Shown: positions 23,747 to 32,163, numbered from the stretch's first letter. The stretch: DNA of 38,543 bases from Actinomycetes bacterium (GCA_025359865.1 JANYDH010000158.1:1-38543), one strand, 5' to 3'. Numbers and translations are program-made. The notes: a model not told the origin generated them from the sequence alone.

Positions 23747-24313
23747 TTACCGGATTCCTTCGGCGATGAGCAGTAGCCCGAAGATGACGAACGTCATCGC
23801 AGCACCGATCTTGATGACGCGCTCGGGAAGACGTGCACCGAGTTGTTGACCGACAACGATCGCCAATGCATCGGCGGCGACCATGCCGAGCGTCGAGCCG
23901 ATCCAGGTGCCGACGAGACCGTGCTCGGTGGCCAAGGTGATGGTGGCGAGCATCGTCTTATCGCCAAGCTCGGCGAGGAAGAAAGCGATGCCCACGGTGA
24001 AGAAGACCGATTTCGAACTCTTCGCCGCTCGGGCCGTGTCATCGTCGTCGAGCTTGTCGCCTCGCAGTGTCCATGCGGCGAACCCCAAGAACGCGACACC
24101 GGCGACAACCGAGATCGCTTTGGTCGGCATCGCCACACCGACGGCGGCACCGATCAAGACGCTGAGCAGGTGGACGACGGCGGTCGCAACGGTGATGGCA
24201 ATCAGGATCGTGACCGCGCGGTAGCGGGCGGCGAACGTCATGGCCATGAGCTGGCTCTTGTCGCCGAGTTCGGCGACGAAGATGATGCCGAAGCTGATCA
24301 GAAAGGCTTCCAT
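23747..24313 (-). CDS. TMEM165/GDT1 (UPF0016) family cation exporter, probably Mn2+
   Basis: 188 aa from ATG 24313, with about six membrane helices and the two family motifs FVAELGDKSQLMAMTFAARY and FLAELGDKTMLATITLA in the two halves. The Glu-x-Gly-Asp-Lys residues line the cation path. Bacterial members export Mn2+. The leader carries a yybP-ykoY-type RNA element, which senses Mn2+, supporting that substrate. The 'TLRGDKLDDDDTARAAKS' loop separates the halves. Intact. Confidence 0.93.
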   Translation of the reverse strand: MEAFLISFGIIFVAELGDKSQLMAMTFAARYRAVTILIAITVATAVVHLLSVLIGAAVGVAMPTKAISVVAGVAFLGFAAWTLRGDKLDDDDTARAAKSSKSVFFTVGIAFFLAELGDKTMLATITLATEHGLVGTWIGSTLGMVAADALAIVVGQQLGARLPERVIKIGAAMTFVIFGLLLIAEGIR

Positions 24314-24329
24314 GGAGTTCCTTCGGGTG

Positions 24330-24478
24330 GTGGCCCGGACGAAGACTGGATGCCCTCGACCGGGCATCGATTGATGCCTGGTCGAAGGTCTTGCTCACCC
24401 GCCGAGGCGGACCCGAGGACCGGGGCTCATCACCCAGCATGTCGATCTCCCGGCGAGGAGCTACTCCCCTTCACCACT
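24330..24478 (-). ncRNA. yybP-ykoY family manganese riboswitch
   Basis: The leader transcript contains GAAGGGGAGUAGCUCCUCG near the 5' side, CGACAUGCUGGGUGAUGAGC and CCCCGG in the middle, and GAGCAAGACCUUCGACC on the 3' side, the order of conserved blocks of the yybP-ykoY RNA (GGGGAGUAG...GCAAGACC). It ends about 20 nt before the start of the TMEM165 gene, a family this riboswitch commonly controls. The exact limits were not modelled. Confidence 0.75.
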
Positions 24479-24516
24479 TTTAAGGATACCGGCGGTTTCC
24501 GCCTCTACCGGTGCCG

Positions 24517-24619
24517 CATCGCAATCGTCGGCGGGCTGACACGTGGAGGCACGTGTCGCTACGTAGGCACACGTGCCTCCACGTGTCGTTGGCTTGTGGC
24601 GACCAACTCGTGGCCAAGC
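24517..24619. repeat. double palindrome copy C (24538-24587) with flanks shared with 31471-31531
   Basis: Arms 24538-24556 and 24569-24587 are exact 19-bp inverted repeats (GACACGTGGAGGCACGTGT) around CGCTACGTAGGC, itself nearly palindromic. The 28 bp before (24517-24544) and the 31 bp after (24589-24619) recur at 31471-31498 and 31501-31531, but there only 2 bp stand in place of 44. It is thus the 'filled' partner of that site. Confidence 0.9.
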
Positions 24620-24935
24620 TGACCCCTTCGATGTCGCGCAGGATCAGAATCTGGCGGTGCTCGTGGCTGAGCCGTTCGAGTGCCACCTGTACCGTCGAGA
24701 CCAGTTCGGCGCGTATCGCCAACTCTTCTCGTCCGAGGACGTCGCTGCTCACGTCGTCAAGCGCGTCCATCTCGACCTGATCACCGAACAGCCGATGCCG
24801 CCTAGCCACGGGTCGCAACAGTTGTCGGCAGGCGTTGCGGACGGTGGTGTACAGCCAGGTCCCGATGCCGGCCTCGCCGCGAAACTCACTAACGAATTTG
24901 AAATCGGGCTCGACCTCATCCTCGACGAACTCCAA
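24608..24935 (-). pseudogene. ECF sigma factor, both ends missing
   Basis: The leftward frame includes FRGEAGIGTWLYTTVRNACR (sigma region 2 end) and ALERLSHEHRQILILRDIEG (region 4 start). After GVSLA the sequence enters repeat copy C, so the recognition helix of region 4 (normally 'EIA..LgiplGTVKSRL') is lost. Upstream of about 24935 the -10-binding helices of region 2 are also missing. It is non-functional as a sigma factor. The truncation point coincides with the repeat edge. Confidence 0.75.
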
Positions 24936-25396
24936 CGATGGAAGACCGACGAGAACATCGCCACAATGGACGCTAACAGGAGGCCGAGAGTTCGAGGATC
25001 AAACGAGCCCCCTCTCCGAGGCCGGTCGGGCACTGATCAACTTCACCGAATCATCTAGTCCATCTTTGACCGTGTGCCGATGCAAATGAATCGGCGCAGC
25101 TCACAGCATCGCAATCCACACCTCCGCCAAACCGCGCCTGCCAAGGGTCCAACGTACTGGCGGAAAGCTACCGGCACAGGGCATCGACCGTTGGAACTGG
25201 CCGTCCCCGCACCATTTTGCGTTGCGTCACCAAGGGCGGTGCACGTGTATCGGGAACGGAGAACTTCAATGGAAGGTTCAGCAGTATTCGGGCCGCAGAT
25301 TGCCAAACCACGGATGCGTCAGGAGGGCATGACGCCGGTTCCAGTTCTGTCTCAGGCCACTTTGGATCGGTCGGTTGCGTTGAACCGGGGCGGGCG
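24936..25396. other. 460-bp stretch with no recognised gene
   Basis: It contains nothing recognisable on either strand apart from the decayed 5' side of the sigma gene. It leads to the chemoreceptor start. Confidence 0.4.
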
Positions 25397-26655
25397 ATGA
25401 GCACGATGACCGCCGGTGCGGACTCTAGGTTGGTCGATGCATCAGAAAGCGAACTGCTGGATCTTCGGGGTCAGCTGGCTGCGATCGGCAAGTCCCAAGC
25501 GGTGTTCTAGTTCAACCTCGACGGCACGATCATCACCGCGAACGAAAACTTCCTGTCCACCCTCGGCTATCACATGGCCGACGTCTCCGGCAAACACCAT
25601 CAGATGTTCGTCGAGCCGAGCTACGCGAAGTCCGTCGAATACAGCAAGTTCTGGGAACACCTGCGCCGTGGCGAATACCTGGCCGGCGAGTTCAAGCGGA
25701 TCGGTAAAGCAGGCAACGAGATATGGATCCGACATCACTACAACACCATCTTCGACTTGAACAGCCATCCCTTCAAAGTCATCAAGTACGCCACCGACAT
25801 CACCGCACAGGTGAACGCCCGTCTGCTCTTGCAGACCAGCGTTGAACTCATGGTCGAACGGGCCAAGGAGGTCAGTGACACATCCTCGTCACTGTCCAAC
25901 CTGACGGAGCAGATGGGACAGAACGCGGCAAGTACCTCTGCTCAGGCAACCATCGTCGCAGCCTCCGCTGAAGAAGTGAACGTCAGTCTCCAGACCGTCT
26001 CGGCCGCAGCCGAAGAACTGACCGCGAGCATCTCAGAGGTCGCGGTCAGTGCCACGCGAGCAGCAGAGGTTGTCAGACGAGCGGTCGAGGTCGCTCAGAA
26101 CACGAACGAAACGGTCACCCGTCTCGGGCAGTCCAGCGCCGAGATCGGCGATGTCGTGAGGGCTATCACGTCGATCGCGCAACAGACGAATCTCCTCGCG
26201 CTGAACGCGACGATCGAAGCGGCCCGCGCTGGCGAAGCCGGCAAGGGATTCGCTGTTGTAGCGACGGAGGTGAAGGAGTTGGCGAAGCAGACGGCACAGG
26301 CAACAGAAGACATCGGCCACAAGATCGCCACGAGCCAGTCCGATACTGCCGCTGCAGTCGCCGCTATCGGTGAGATTGCGATGATCATTGACCAGATCAA
26401 CGAGATCACGATGACGATTGCCTCGGCGGTCGAAGAACAGAGCGCCACGACCAACAACATTGCCCGGAGCATCAGCGATGCCTGACACGTAGGGATGCCG
26501 CCGCCGGGAGCACTGAGATCGCTGTGAACATCACCAGCGTTGCCACCTCAGCCAATGACACATCCGACGCCGTGACACTGGCACAGAACAACGCGACGCA
26601 ACTCGCGTCCATTTCAGTTGAATTGCGCAGGATCATCGACCATCTCAGAACGTAG
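25397..26655 (+). pseudogene. soluble PAS methyl-accepting chemotaxis protein with an amber codon and a 17-bp insertion
   Basis: ATG 25397 starts MSTMTAGADSRLVDASESEL. The PAS domain is split by an in-frame TAG (25508-25510) between SQAVF and [20 protein letters not shown]. Afterwards the same frame runs through PAS ([19 protein letters not shown]) and an MCP signalling domain with the conserved hairpin tip [20 protein letters not shown], then [17 protein letters not shown]. There is no transmembrane segment. After SISDA a TGA arises inside a 17-bp insertion (26483-26499). The original frame resumes with AAGSTEIAVNITSVATSAND and ends RRIIDHLRT at TAG 26653. Receptors of this kind normally signal to CheA/CheW, which are not in the window. 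Confidence 0.8.
26477..26499 (+). repeat. 17-bp insertion flanked by a GATGCC duplication
   Basis: GATGCC (26477-26482), TGACACGTAGG (26483-26493), GATGCC (26494-26499). Removing 17 bp restores an unbroken receptor frame. The insert begins TGACACGT, as do the dispersed 50-bp palindromes with their preceding T (24537-24544). It looks like an excision footprint with a 6-bp target duplication. Confidence 0.6.
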
Positions 26656-26824
26656 CTGTCCCGCCGCACACCTCGAGCTGGTCAGGCCGACATTGACGGA
26701 AATCTCGTTAGGCCTGGCCAGTCGAAGTGTGGCGGCGGATTGTTTCGGGCGATCCGCTGTACTCGTCAGAGCGATGGTTCAACGGCATGAGGACTCCGAT
26801 TCGTCCGCTCGAAGGTCAGCTCGT
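26656..26824. other. convergent intergenic stretch
   Basis: It lies between the receptor stop and the ppc stop. No terminator hairpin stands out. Confidence 0.35.
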
Positions 26825-29560
26825 TCAGCCGCTGTTGCGCAGGCCGGTCGCGAGACCGTTGATAGTCAACTGGATCGCACGACTGACCAGATCGTCGTGG
26901 TCTCCGGCGCGGTAGCGACGCAGCAGATCAACCTGCAGGTGGTTCAACGGGTCGAGGTAGGGGAACCGGTCGCTGATGCTGCGGGCCAGCGTGGGGTTCT
27001 CGGCCAACGGCCCGGCACCCGTGATCTGTTGCAGCCAGTTCACGCACCGCGCATGCTCATCGGCGATGCGGGTGAACACCGCGCCCGCCAACGCCGCGTC
27101 GCTCGAAAGGTCGCGGTAGCGGGCGGCAATGCCGAGATCGGTCTTGGCCAAGACCATGCCCATGTTCGACAGCACGGACTGGAAGAACGGCCACTCACGA
27201 GCCATGCGCTGCAGCAACGCGATGCGTGCAGCGTCGCCGACCGCCCATGTTGCACATGCGCTGCCGGTGCCGTACCACCCGGGCAACATGATCCGGCACT
27301 GGCTCCAGCTGAACACCCACGGGATCGCGCGCAGGTCCTCGATGCGGTCAGATTTCGTGCGCGACGCGGGCCGACTGCCGATGTTGAGCTGGGCGATCTC
27401 GTCGATCGGGGTGATTTGGCGGAACAGCTGTGGGAAGCCGTCAGTGCCGTACACGAGGTCGCGGTAATGCTGCAGCGACAGGCGTGCCAGCTCGTCCATG
27501 GCGATCAGGAACTCGGCGGGCACGTCGCGGTGATCGCTGGCCAGGCTGGCTTCCACCGTCGCCGCGACCAGCGCCTCGAGACTACGGCGTGCGAGCGCAG
27601 CATCGGCGTAGCGAGCGGCGATGACCTCCCCTTGCTCAGTCAGGCGAAGGCTGCCGTCGACCGCGCCAGCGGGCTGAGCAAGAATCGCGCGGTAGCTGGG
27701 CCCGCCACCACGCCCGACGGTGCCGCCGCGCCCATGGAAGAACCGCAGGCCGATTCCATGTTCACGTGTGACGGCCACCACGTCGACCTCCGCCCGGTAG
27801 AGCGCCCAGTTCGAGGCCAGGTACCCACCGTCTTTGTTGCTGTCGCTGTAGCCGAGCATGACCTCCTGCCGACTGTGGCGCGAGTGGGTCAACCAGGCGC
27901 GGTATTCCGGCACGGCGAACAAGTCACGGATGATCCGGCCTGCACTGCCCAGGTCGTCGATGGTCTCGAACAGGGGCACGATGTCGAGTGCCAGCGAGGT
28001 GTCGTCACCGGGGATCAGCAGGCCGACTTCCTTGAGCAGCACAGCGACTTCCAACACGTCGCTGACCGACTGACACTTGGAGATGATCGTGTGGCGAATG
28101 ATCATCGACCCGAACCGTCGACGCGCATCGGCCGCGGTGCGCAGGATCGCCAACTCGCCGGACGTTTCGTCGGTGTAGCTGACGAACGGACTGGCCAGCG
28201 GGCGCGGCGAACGCAATTCGTTGCGCAAAAGATCCACCCGATGGCCCTCGGGCAACGAGGTGTAGTCATCGCACACGCCAGCAGCGGCTAGCAGTTCTGC
28301 GACCGTGCGTTCGTGGACGTCGCTGTTCTGGCGCAGGTCGAGCGAGCAGAGGTGGAACTCGAAGCAGCCCACCGCCTGCCGAACAGGTGCGACACGGGCG
28401 TCGGCCAGCGTGCTTGCGCCGTGCGAACGCAACGATGCGTCGACGACGCCGAGATCGTAGAGCAGCTGGTCGGGGTGTTCGTAGGCCGGGCGGTCGCTCA
28501 CAGGCGGCGGGCCAGGAACTGCGCAGAGCGTAGCGACGGCCGTTGCGGCCAGACGTGCGTACATGCCGCGCAATGCCCGGCGGTAGGGCTCGTCGGCGCG
28601 GAATGGGGAGTGGTCGCCGGACGCTTCGGCCAACGCCAGCAGCTCAACCGTAGGGGTGACGAGTCGAGACGACAGTGACAGGTCGATGCCCAACACGTGC
28701 AGGGATTGCAGGTGGTGCCTCAGCGCCGTGGTGACCTGCCGCTCGACCGCCCACTGCAGCACCTCGGCCGTGACGAACGGGTTGCCATCGCGATCGCCGC
28801 CGATCCAGGAGCCCATGCGCACGAGTGGCGGCAGGGCCGCAGGAACGCCCGTCCGCGCGGCGAGCTCGCGCTCCACATCCAACTGCAGGCGCGGCACCAC
28901 CGCCAGCAGGGTCAGGTCGTAGTAGCGCAGGGCGTCGTCGATCTCGTCGCGCACCCGCAGTTTCGATAGCCGAAGGAGTGCTGTCTGCCACAGCGTCAGT
29001 ACGTGCAGTCGAAGTTCGTGCTCCCACTCGACCTGTTCGACAGTGTCCATCAGCAGGCGGCTGCGCTGTTCGAGCATGGTGGCGATGCACCGCTGAGTGT
29101 CGAGAATCGTCTTGCGCCGCACCTCTGTTGGGTGGGCGGTGAACACCGGGCTGACCTCCACCCGGTGCAACAGTGCTGTGAGTTCCGTCGGCGTGCACGC
29201 AGACGCGGCGACATCGAACGCGTGGGCTACGGTGCCCTCCTGCGGCGGCGAACCGATGCTACGGTGATAGCGGCGACGTCGCGATTGATGGACGTCCTGC
29301 GCAATGTTCGACAGCAAGCTGAACCAACTGAACGCCCGGATGACATGCAGCGCGTCGTTGACGTCCAGCCCATCGAGTACGCCGCTCAGCGCAACCTCGT
29401 CCGCAACCCCGGCGCGACGTAGCTCGACGGCAACACGGCGAACCCGCTCGACCGTGTCGTAAACGTGCGCTCCGGCCTGCTCGGCGATGACCTCTCCCAA
29501 CAGCCGCCCGAGAAGGCGGATATCGTCGTCGGGGCTATCACGGCGATCAGTGTCGGTCAT
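26825..29560 (-). CDS. ppc: phosphoenolpyruvate carboxylase
   Basis: 911 aa from ATG 29560 (MTDTDRRDSPDDDIRLLGRL); the frame is open upstream, but this start gives the normal N-terminus. Signatures are VFTAHPTEVRRKTIL (catalytic His near residue 140), GSWIGGDRDGNPFVTAEVLQ, MLGYSDSNKDGGYLASNWAL and the glycine loop FFHGRGGTVGRGGGPSYRAI, with the C-terminus LTINGLATGLRNSG in place of the usual NTG. It carboxylates PEP with bicarbonate to oxaloacetate, an anaplerotic step, usually tuned by acetyl-CoA and aspartate. It is the largest intact gene in the window. A pckG scrap lies nearby. Confidence 0.97.
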   Translation of the reverse strand: MTDTDRRDSPDDDIRLLGRLLGEVIAEQAGAHVYDTVERVRRVAVELRRAGVADEVALSGVLDGLDVNDALHVIRAFSWFSLLSNIAQDVHQSRRRRYHRSIGSPPQEGTVAHAFDVAASACTPTELTALLHRVEVSPVFTAHPTEVRRKTILDTQRCIATMLEQRSRLLMDTVEQVEWEHELRLHVLTLWQTALLRLSKLRVRDEIDDALRYYDLTLLAVVPRLQLDVERELAARTGVPAALPPLVRMGSWIGGDRDGNPFVTAEVLQWAVERQVTTALRHHLQSLHVLGIDLSLSSRLVTPTVELLALAEASGDHSPFRADEPYRRALRGMYARLAATAVATLCAVPGPPPVSDRPAYEHPDQLLYDLGVVDASLRSHGASTLADARVAPVRQAVGCFEFHLCSLDLRQNSDVHERTVAELLAAAGVCDDYTSLPEGHRVDLLRNELRSPRPLASPFVSYTDETSGELAILRTAADARRRFGSMIIRHTIISKCQSVSDVLEVAVLLKEVGLLIPGDDTSLALDIVPLFETIDDLGSAGRIIRDLFAVPEYRAWLTHSRHSRQEVMLGYSDSNKDGGYLASNWALYRAEVDVVAVTREHGIGLRFFHGRGGTVGRGGGPSYRAILAQPAGAVDGSLRLTEQGEVIAARYADAALARRSLEALVAATVEASLASDHRDVPAEFLIAMDELARLSLQHYRDLVYGTDGFPQLFRQITPIDEIAQLNIGSRPASRTKSDRIEDLRAIPWVFSWSQCRIMLPGWYGTGSACATWAVGDAARIALLQRMAREWPFFQSVLSNMGMVLAKTDLGIAARYRDLSSDAALAGAVFTRIADEHARCVNWLQQITGAGPLAENPTLARSISDRFPYLDPLNHLQVDLLRRYRAGDHDDLVSRAIQLTINGLATGLRNSG

Positions 29561-29632
29561 GGGTCCACCAGTCTGGCCGCTGCCGCCCGGTTTGTGCCCC
29601 GACGTTTGTAAACAGCTCGCGAATGGCGCGAA

Positions 29633-29653
29633 ACGAGCAACAATTTTGCTCGT
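29633..29653. promoter_or_regulatory. 21-bp palindrome overlapping the start of a small ORF upstream of the AraC gene
   Basis: ACGAGCAA (29633-29640), 5 bp, TTGCTCGT (29646-29653): perfect arms, with the right arm reaching into GTG 29652. It lies 73 bp upstream of the ppc start on the other strand. It could be an operator for the AraC-type regulator or for ppc. Confidence 0.5.
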
Positions 29654-29798
29654 GAGCACCACAAATCCTCCAAACCACGGCGCAGAGTCCAGCATTATCG
29701 CTCTGGGCGAGCATCTCACCGCGCACGACGGCATCGTCGGGCTCGAGGTGTTGGAACCCAGCGAGGTGGAGCGTGCCGTACGGCTGACCAGACCATGA
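29652..29798 (+). CDS. 48-aa ORF coupled to the AraC gene
   Basis: GTG 29652 opens MSTTNPPNHGAESSIIALGE, then HLTAHDGIVGLEVLEPSEVE and RAVRLTRP, ending in TGA 29796-29798, which overlaps ATG 29795 of the regulator. It looks like the first part of a larger enzyme that has been cut short, or a short leader for the regulator. Not recognised. Confidence 0.4.
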   Translation: MSTTNPPNHGAESSIIALGEHLTAHDGIVGLEVLEPSEVERAVRLTRP

Positions 29799-30778
29799 AC
29801 CAGGGACCACGACTCCCTCCCTCCTCAGACCCGCTCAGCGAGATCCTGCACTCGATGCACCTGACCGGTGCGCTGTACTGCGTCGCGCGGTTGGGTGAGC
29901 CGTGGGGCATCGAGGCGCCGCGCCTCGATGGAATGATGACCCTCCAGATCGTCACCGCGGGCCAGTGCTGGATCGAAGTGGACGGCGCCGAACCGCAACT
30001 ACTCGGTCCTGGGAGCATGACGTTGATCCCACACGGCACACCACACCGAATGCGCAGCGCCCTCGATGCCGCGACGGTCCCCTTGTTCGATCTGCCCGCC
30101 GAGCGAGTCAGTGAGCGTTTCGAGACCATCCACCATGGCGGTGATGGACCGCTTTGCCACATCACCTACGGAGCGCTTCGGTTCGATCGTGTCGCAGCGC
30201 GTCGGATCACGAACGTATTGCCACCGTTGATCCACCTCGACGCGACGACGGCCGACCCAACAGGCTGGATGCAGTCGACGCTGCGGCTGATTGCTGACGA
30301 GGCGAGCCAGCTCGGTCCCGGCGCTGAGATCATCATCACCCGAATCGCTGACATCCTTGTCATCCAGGCGATCCGCAGCTGGATCCGACGAGCTCCGATC
30401 TACGAACAGGGCTGGATCGCGGCGTTGAACGATGACCTGATCGGTCGGGCACTGGCGATGATCCACCAGGCGCCTGCCGCTCCGTGGAGTGTTGCCGGCC
30501 TTGCGCGCGAAGTCGGTACCTCCAGGTCAGCGTTCGCGAGCCGATTCACCGCGCTCGTCGGCGTCTCGGTGATGAGCTACGTCTCGGAGTGGCGCACGCA
30601 GCTCGCCCGCGCGCTGCTGCATACATCAGCCGAAACAGTGGCGCGCATCGCCGACAGCCTGGGCTATCAGTCCGAAGCGACCTTCAGCTGCGCCTACCGG
30701 CGGACCTTTGGTGCCTCACCGGGCAACGATCGGCGCGCTCCCGAGGGACTCGAGATCCCGACCCAACCTGCTGTGTGA
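29795..30778 (+). CDS. AraC-family transcriptional regulator (cupin_6 type)
   Basis: 327 aa. The N-terminal cupin-like ligand domain (GALYCVARLGEPWGIEAPRL, then TLIPHGTPHRM) is followed by two C-terminal helix-turn-helix units: WSVAGLAREVGTSRSAFASR and VARIADSLGYQSEATFSCAY, then RRTFGASPG, the AraC/XylS signature. Relatives usually control an adjacent oxidoreductase or dehalogenase-like gene. Here the neighbours are the 48-aa ORF and a leftward PPOX gene. Intact. Confidence 0.92.
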   Translation: MNQGPRLPPSSDPLSEILHSMHLTGALYCVARLGEPWGIEAPRLDGMMTLQIVTAGQCWIEVDGAEPQLLGPGSMTLIPHGTPHRMRSALDAATVPLFDLPAERVSERFETIHHGGDGPLCHITYGALRFDRVAARRITNVLPPLIHLDATTADPTGWMQSTLRLIADEASQLGPGAEIIITRIADILVIQAIRSWIRRAPIYEQGWIAALNDDLIGRALAMIHQAPAAPWSVAGLAREVGTSRSAFASRFTALVGVSVMSYVSEWRTQLARALLHTSAETVARIADSLGYQSEATFSCAYRRTFGASPGNDRRAPEGLEIPTQPAV

Positions 30779-30791
30779 CCGGAGGCCGTAG

Positions 30792-31196
30792 TCAGGACTG
30801 GTCGAACGAGACGATCATCGCACAGTCGTTGCGATACCCGGTCCGGCGTCCGGGAATTGCGTGAAGCATGTTGATGATCCGGAGCTGATAGCCGTATTTC
30901 GCCCTCACCTTGCACTGCAGCAGTTCGAACGCTTCGCCGAACACCAGCTCGGCCGACCCCGACGTAGCTCGCGTGCCGGCGAGCACCCGTCCCTTGCCGT
31001 CGGATGGTTGTACCTCGACACGACTGCCATTGTTAATCCGCTTGGCTTTCCACGTCTGCGACAACGTGACGAATCCGAGGCGCCCGGCACCGGCATCGAC
31101 GGGCCACACCGGCGCACACTTCGGTGTGCCGTCACGAGTGAACGTGGTCAGTGCGATGTATCGCTCGTCGGGTAGCGGGGTGGATGACGTAGCCAG
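30792..31196 (-). CDS. PPOX-class F420-dependent oxidoreductase (Rv2061-like)
   Basis: The frame reads [20 protein letters not shown], then [20 protein letters not shown] and [20 protein letters not shown], the small split-barrel fold of flavin/F420 enzymes of the Rv2061c group. No ATG exists at the family's start. CTG 31196 ([19 protein letters not shown]) gives about 134 aa, close to normal, and the first standard start inside (GTG 31109) would remove the first strand. It is either a non-canonical or a mutated start. It converges on the AraC gene. Confidence 0.7.
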   Translation of the reverse strand: MATSSTPLPDERYIALTTFTRDGTPKCAPVWPVDAGAGRLGFVTLSQTWKAKRINNGSRVEVQPSDGKGRVLAGTRATSGSAELVFGEAFELLQCKVRAKYGYQLRIINMLHAIPGRRTGYRNDCAMIVSFDQS

Positions 31197-31204
31197 CTTT
31201 GTCT

Positions 31205-31472
31205 TGATGTGGTCGAGTCGAGATCACGAACACGCTGATCTGTACACCCGCCGGGTTGTCCCACTCCGGATCTACAACCGGGTTCTGGACGGCGGGAGCG
31301 GTGAACCTGCAGTTCGGGTGCGCCGCCTTCTGGTCAGATGCAGGTGTCCAGTGGCTACCCTTTTCGTCGATGAGGTGCGCCAGAACGTCGCCGCCGATTT
31401 CTTCCCACCACACATCACCGTCATCGGTGAGCGCCGCGTTGGTGAAGATCGTGTTGGCTCGAATCGTCGCCA
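31205..31472 (-). pseudogene. pckG: fragment of GTP-dependent PEP carboxykinase
   Basis: About 88 residues read [20 protein letters not shown], then [32 protein letters not shown] and [11 protein letters not shown]. This is a central block of bacterial/animal-type PckG ('[19 protein letters not shown].....AHPNsRFt.Pa.QcP..dpeWe.paGVPI'). Both ends are missing: the upstream side begins exactly at repeat copy D and the downstream side ends at 31205. No other pckG part is present. Confidence 0.8.
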
Positions 31473-31531
31473 TCGAAATCGTCGGCGGGCTGACACGTTG
31501 TTGGCTTGTGGCGACCAACTCGTGGCCAAGC
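31471..31531. repeat. repeat copy D: 'empty' counterpart of copy C
   Basis: 28 bp (31471-31498, one mismatch) plus 31 bp (31501-31531, identical) match the two flanks of the double palindrome at 24538-24587, but only TG separates them. The retained GACACGT suggests loss of a palindrome with a short footprint, or a precursor site. Confidence 0.85.
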
Positions 31532-31545
31532 AGATCAGATCAGAA

Positions 31546-32163
31546 TCACGCGAGCTTGTTGCTGGAGAGAGCAATCGTTGGGTAGGTGTCGGTGAGCAGG
31601 CGGCCATACGCGTTGACCCTCAGTGTGAGCCGGCCGGCGTTGAGGACAAAGGAACGAAGGCCTCGCGGCCAGCGACCGGTGAAAATGACGGCGAACGCAG
31701 CGACGATGACGGTCGTGATTGCTGCGATCGCGATCACAATGCTGTAGACGAGAACGGGGATGATCAAGATGATCCGGAAGGCCACGGTGAGGCGGTTGCG
31801 ATCCGACAGCTGTGGCGCAAAGTCGACCCGTAGTGGGTCGGAGCCGGGGTCGTCATTGGCCATGTCGAACTCGAACTGCGGGTAGGGCTGGCGGAGAAAT
31901 GCGAGGTAGCTGTACGCGCGTGCTTCGTAGCGAAGGATCATGCACTGAAAGCGGGCGATACCGTCGGGCAGCTTGCCGGTGAACACGATGCTGAACCAGC
32001 TGACGACGGACAAGATGTTGGCGACGTTGCTCAGTGCGTTGGCGATGACGAGGTGTGGGATGGCGAGAAGCCAGTTGACGAGTGGTCGCCAGTTCTGGGT
32101 TTCGCAAGGCGAGTCCAGCTGCAGGTCGGCGGTGGGGACGGTGGGGACGGTGGCATAGATCAT
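31546..32163 (-). CDS. DUF4389 membrane protein
   Basis: 205 aa from ATG 32163. Membrane segments are around NWLLAIPHLVIANALSNVAN and LSVVSWFSIVFTG, and a repeat of the same pattern at FRIILIIPVLVYSIVIAIAA and VIVAAFAVIFTGRWPRGLRS. The double 'R..v.w.laiPh......l..v......v.wf.i.ftGr.P.g...f' is the DUF4389 hallmark. It is last gene of the ABC operon. A 9-bp repeat near the start encodes TVPTVP. Function unknown. Confidence 0.85.
   Translation of the reverse strand: MIYATVPTVPTADLQLDSPCETQNWRPLVNWLLAIPHLVIANALSNVANILSVVSWFSIVFTGKLPDGIARFQCMILRYEARAYSYLAFLRQPYPQFEFDMANDDPGSDPLRVDFAPQLSDRNRLTVAFRIILIIPVLVYSIVIAIAAITTVIVAAFAVIFTGRWPRGLRSFVLNAGRLTLRVNAYGRLLTDTYPTIALSSNKLA

Noticed and set aside
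25508-25510. TAG read as pyrrolysine
   Set aside because: There is no methylamine-type protein context. Nothing else supports it, and the gene also carries a separate disruptive insertion.
26618-28291. 557-codon open frame on the plus strand
   Set aside because: It is the antisense shadow of ppc, which has all catalytic motifs on the minus strand. The plus-strand translation has no recognisable domain.
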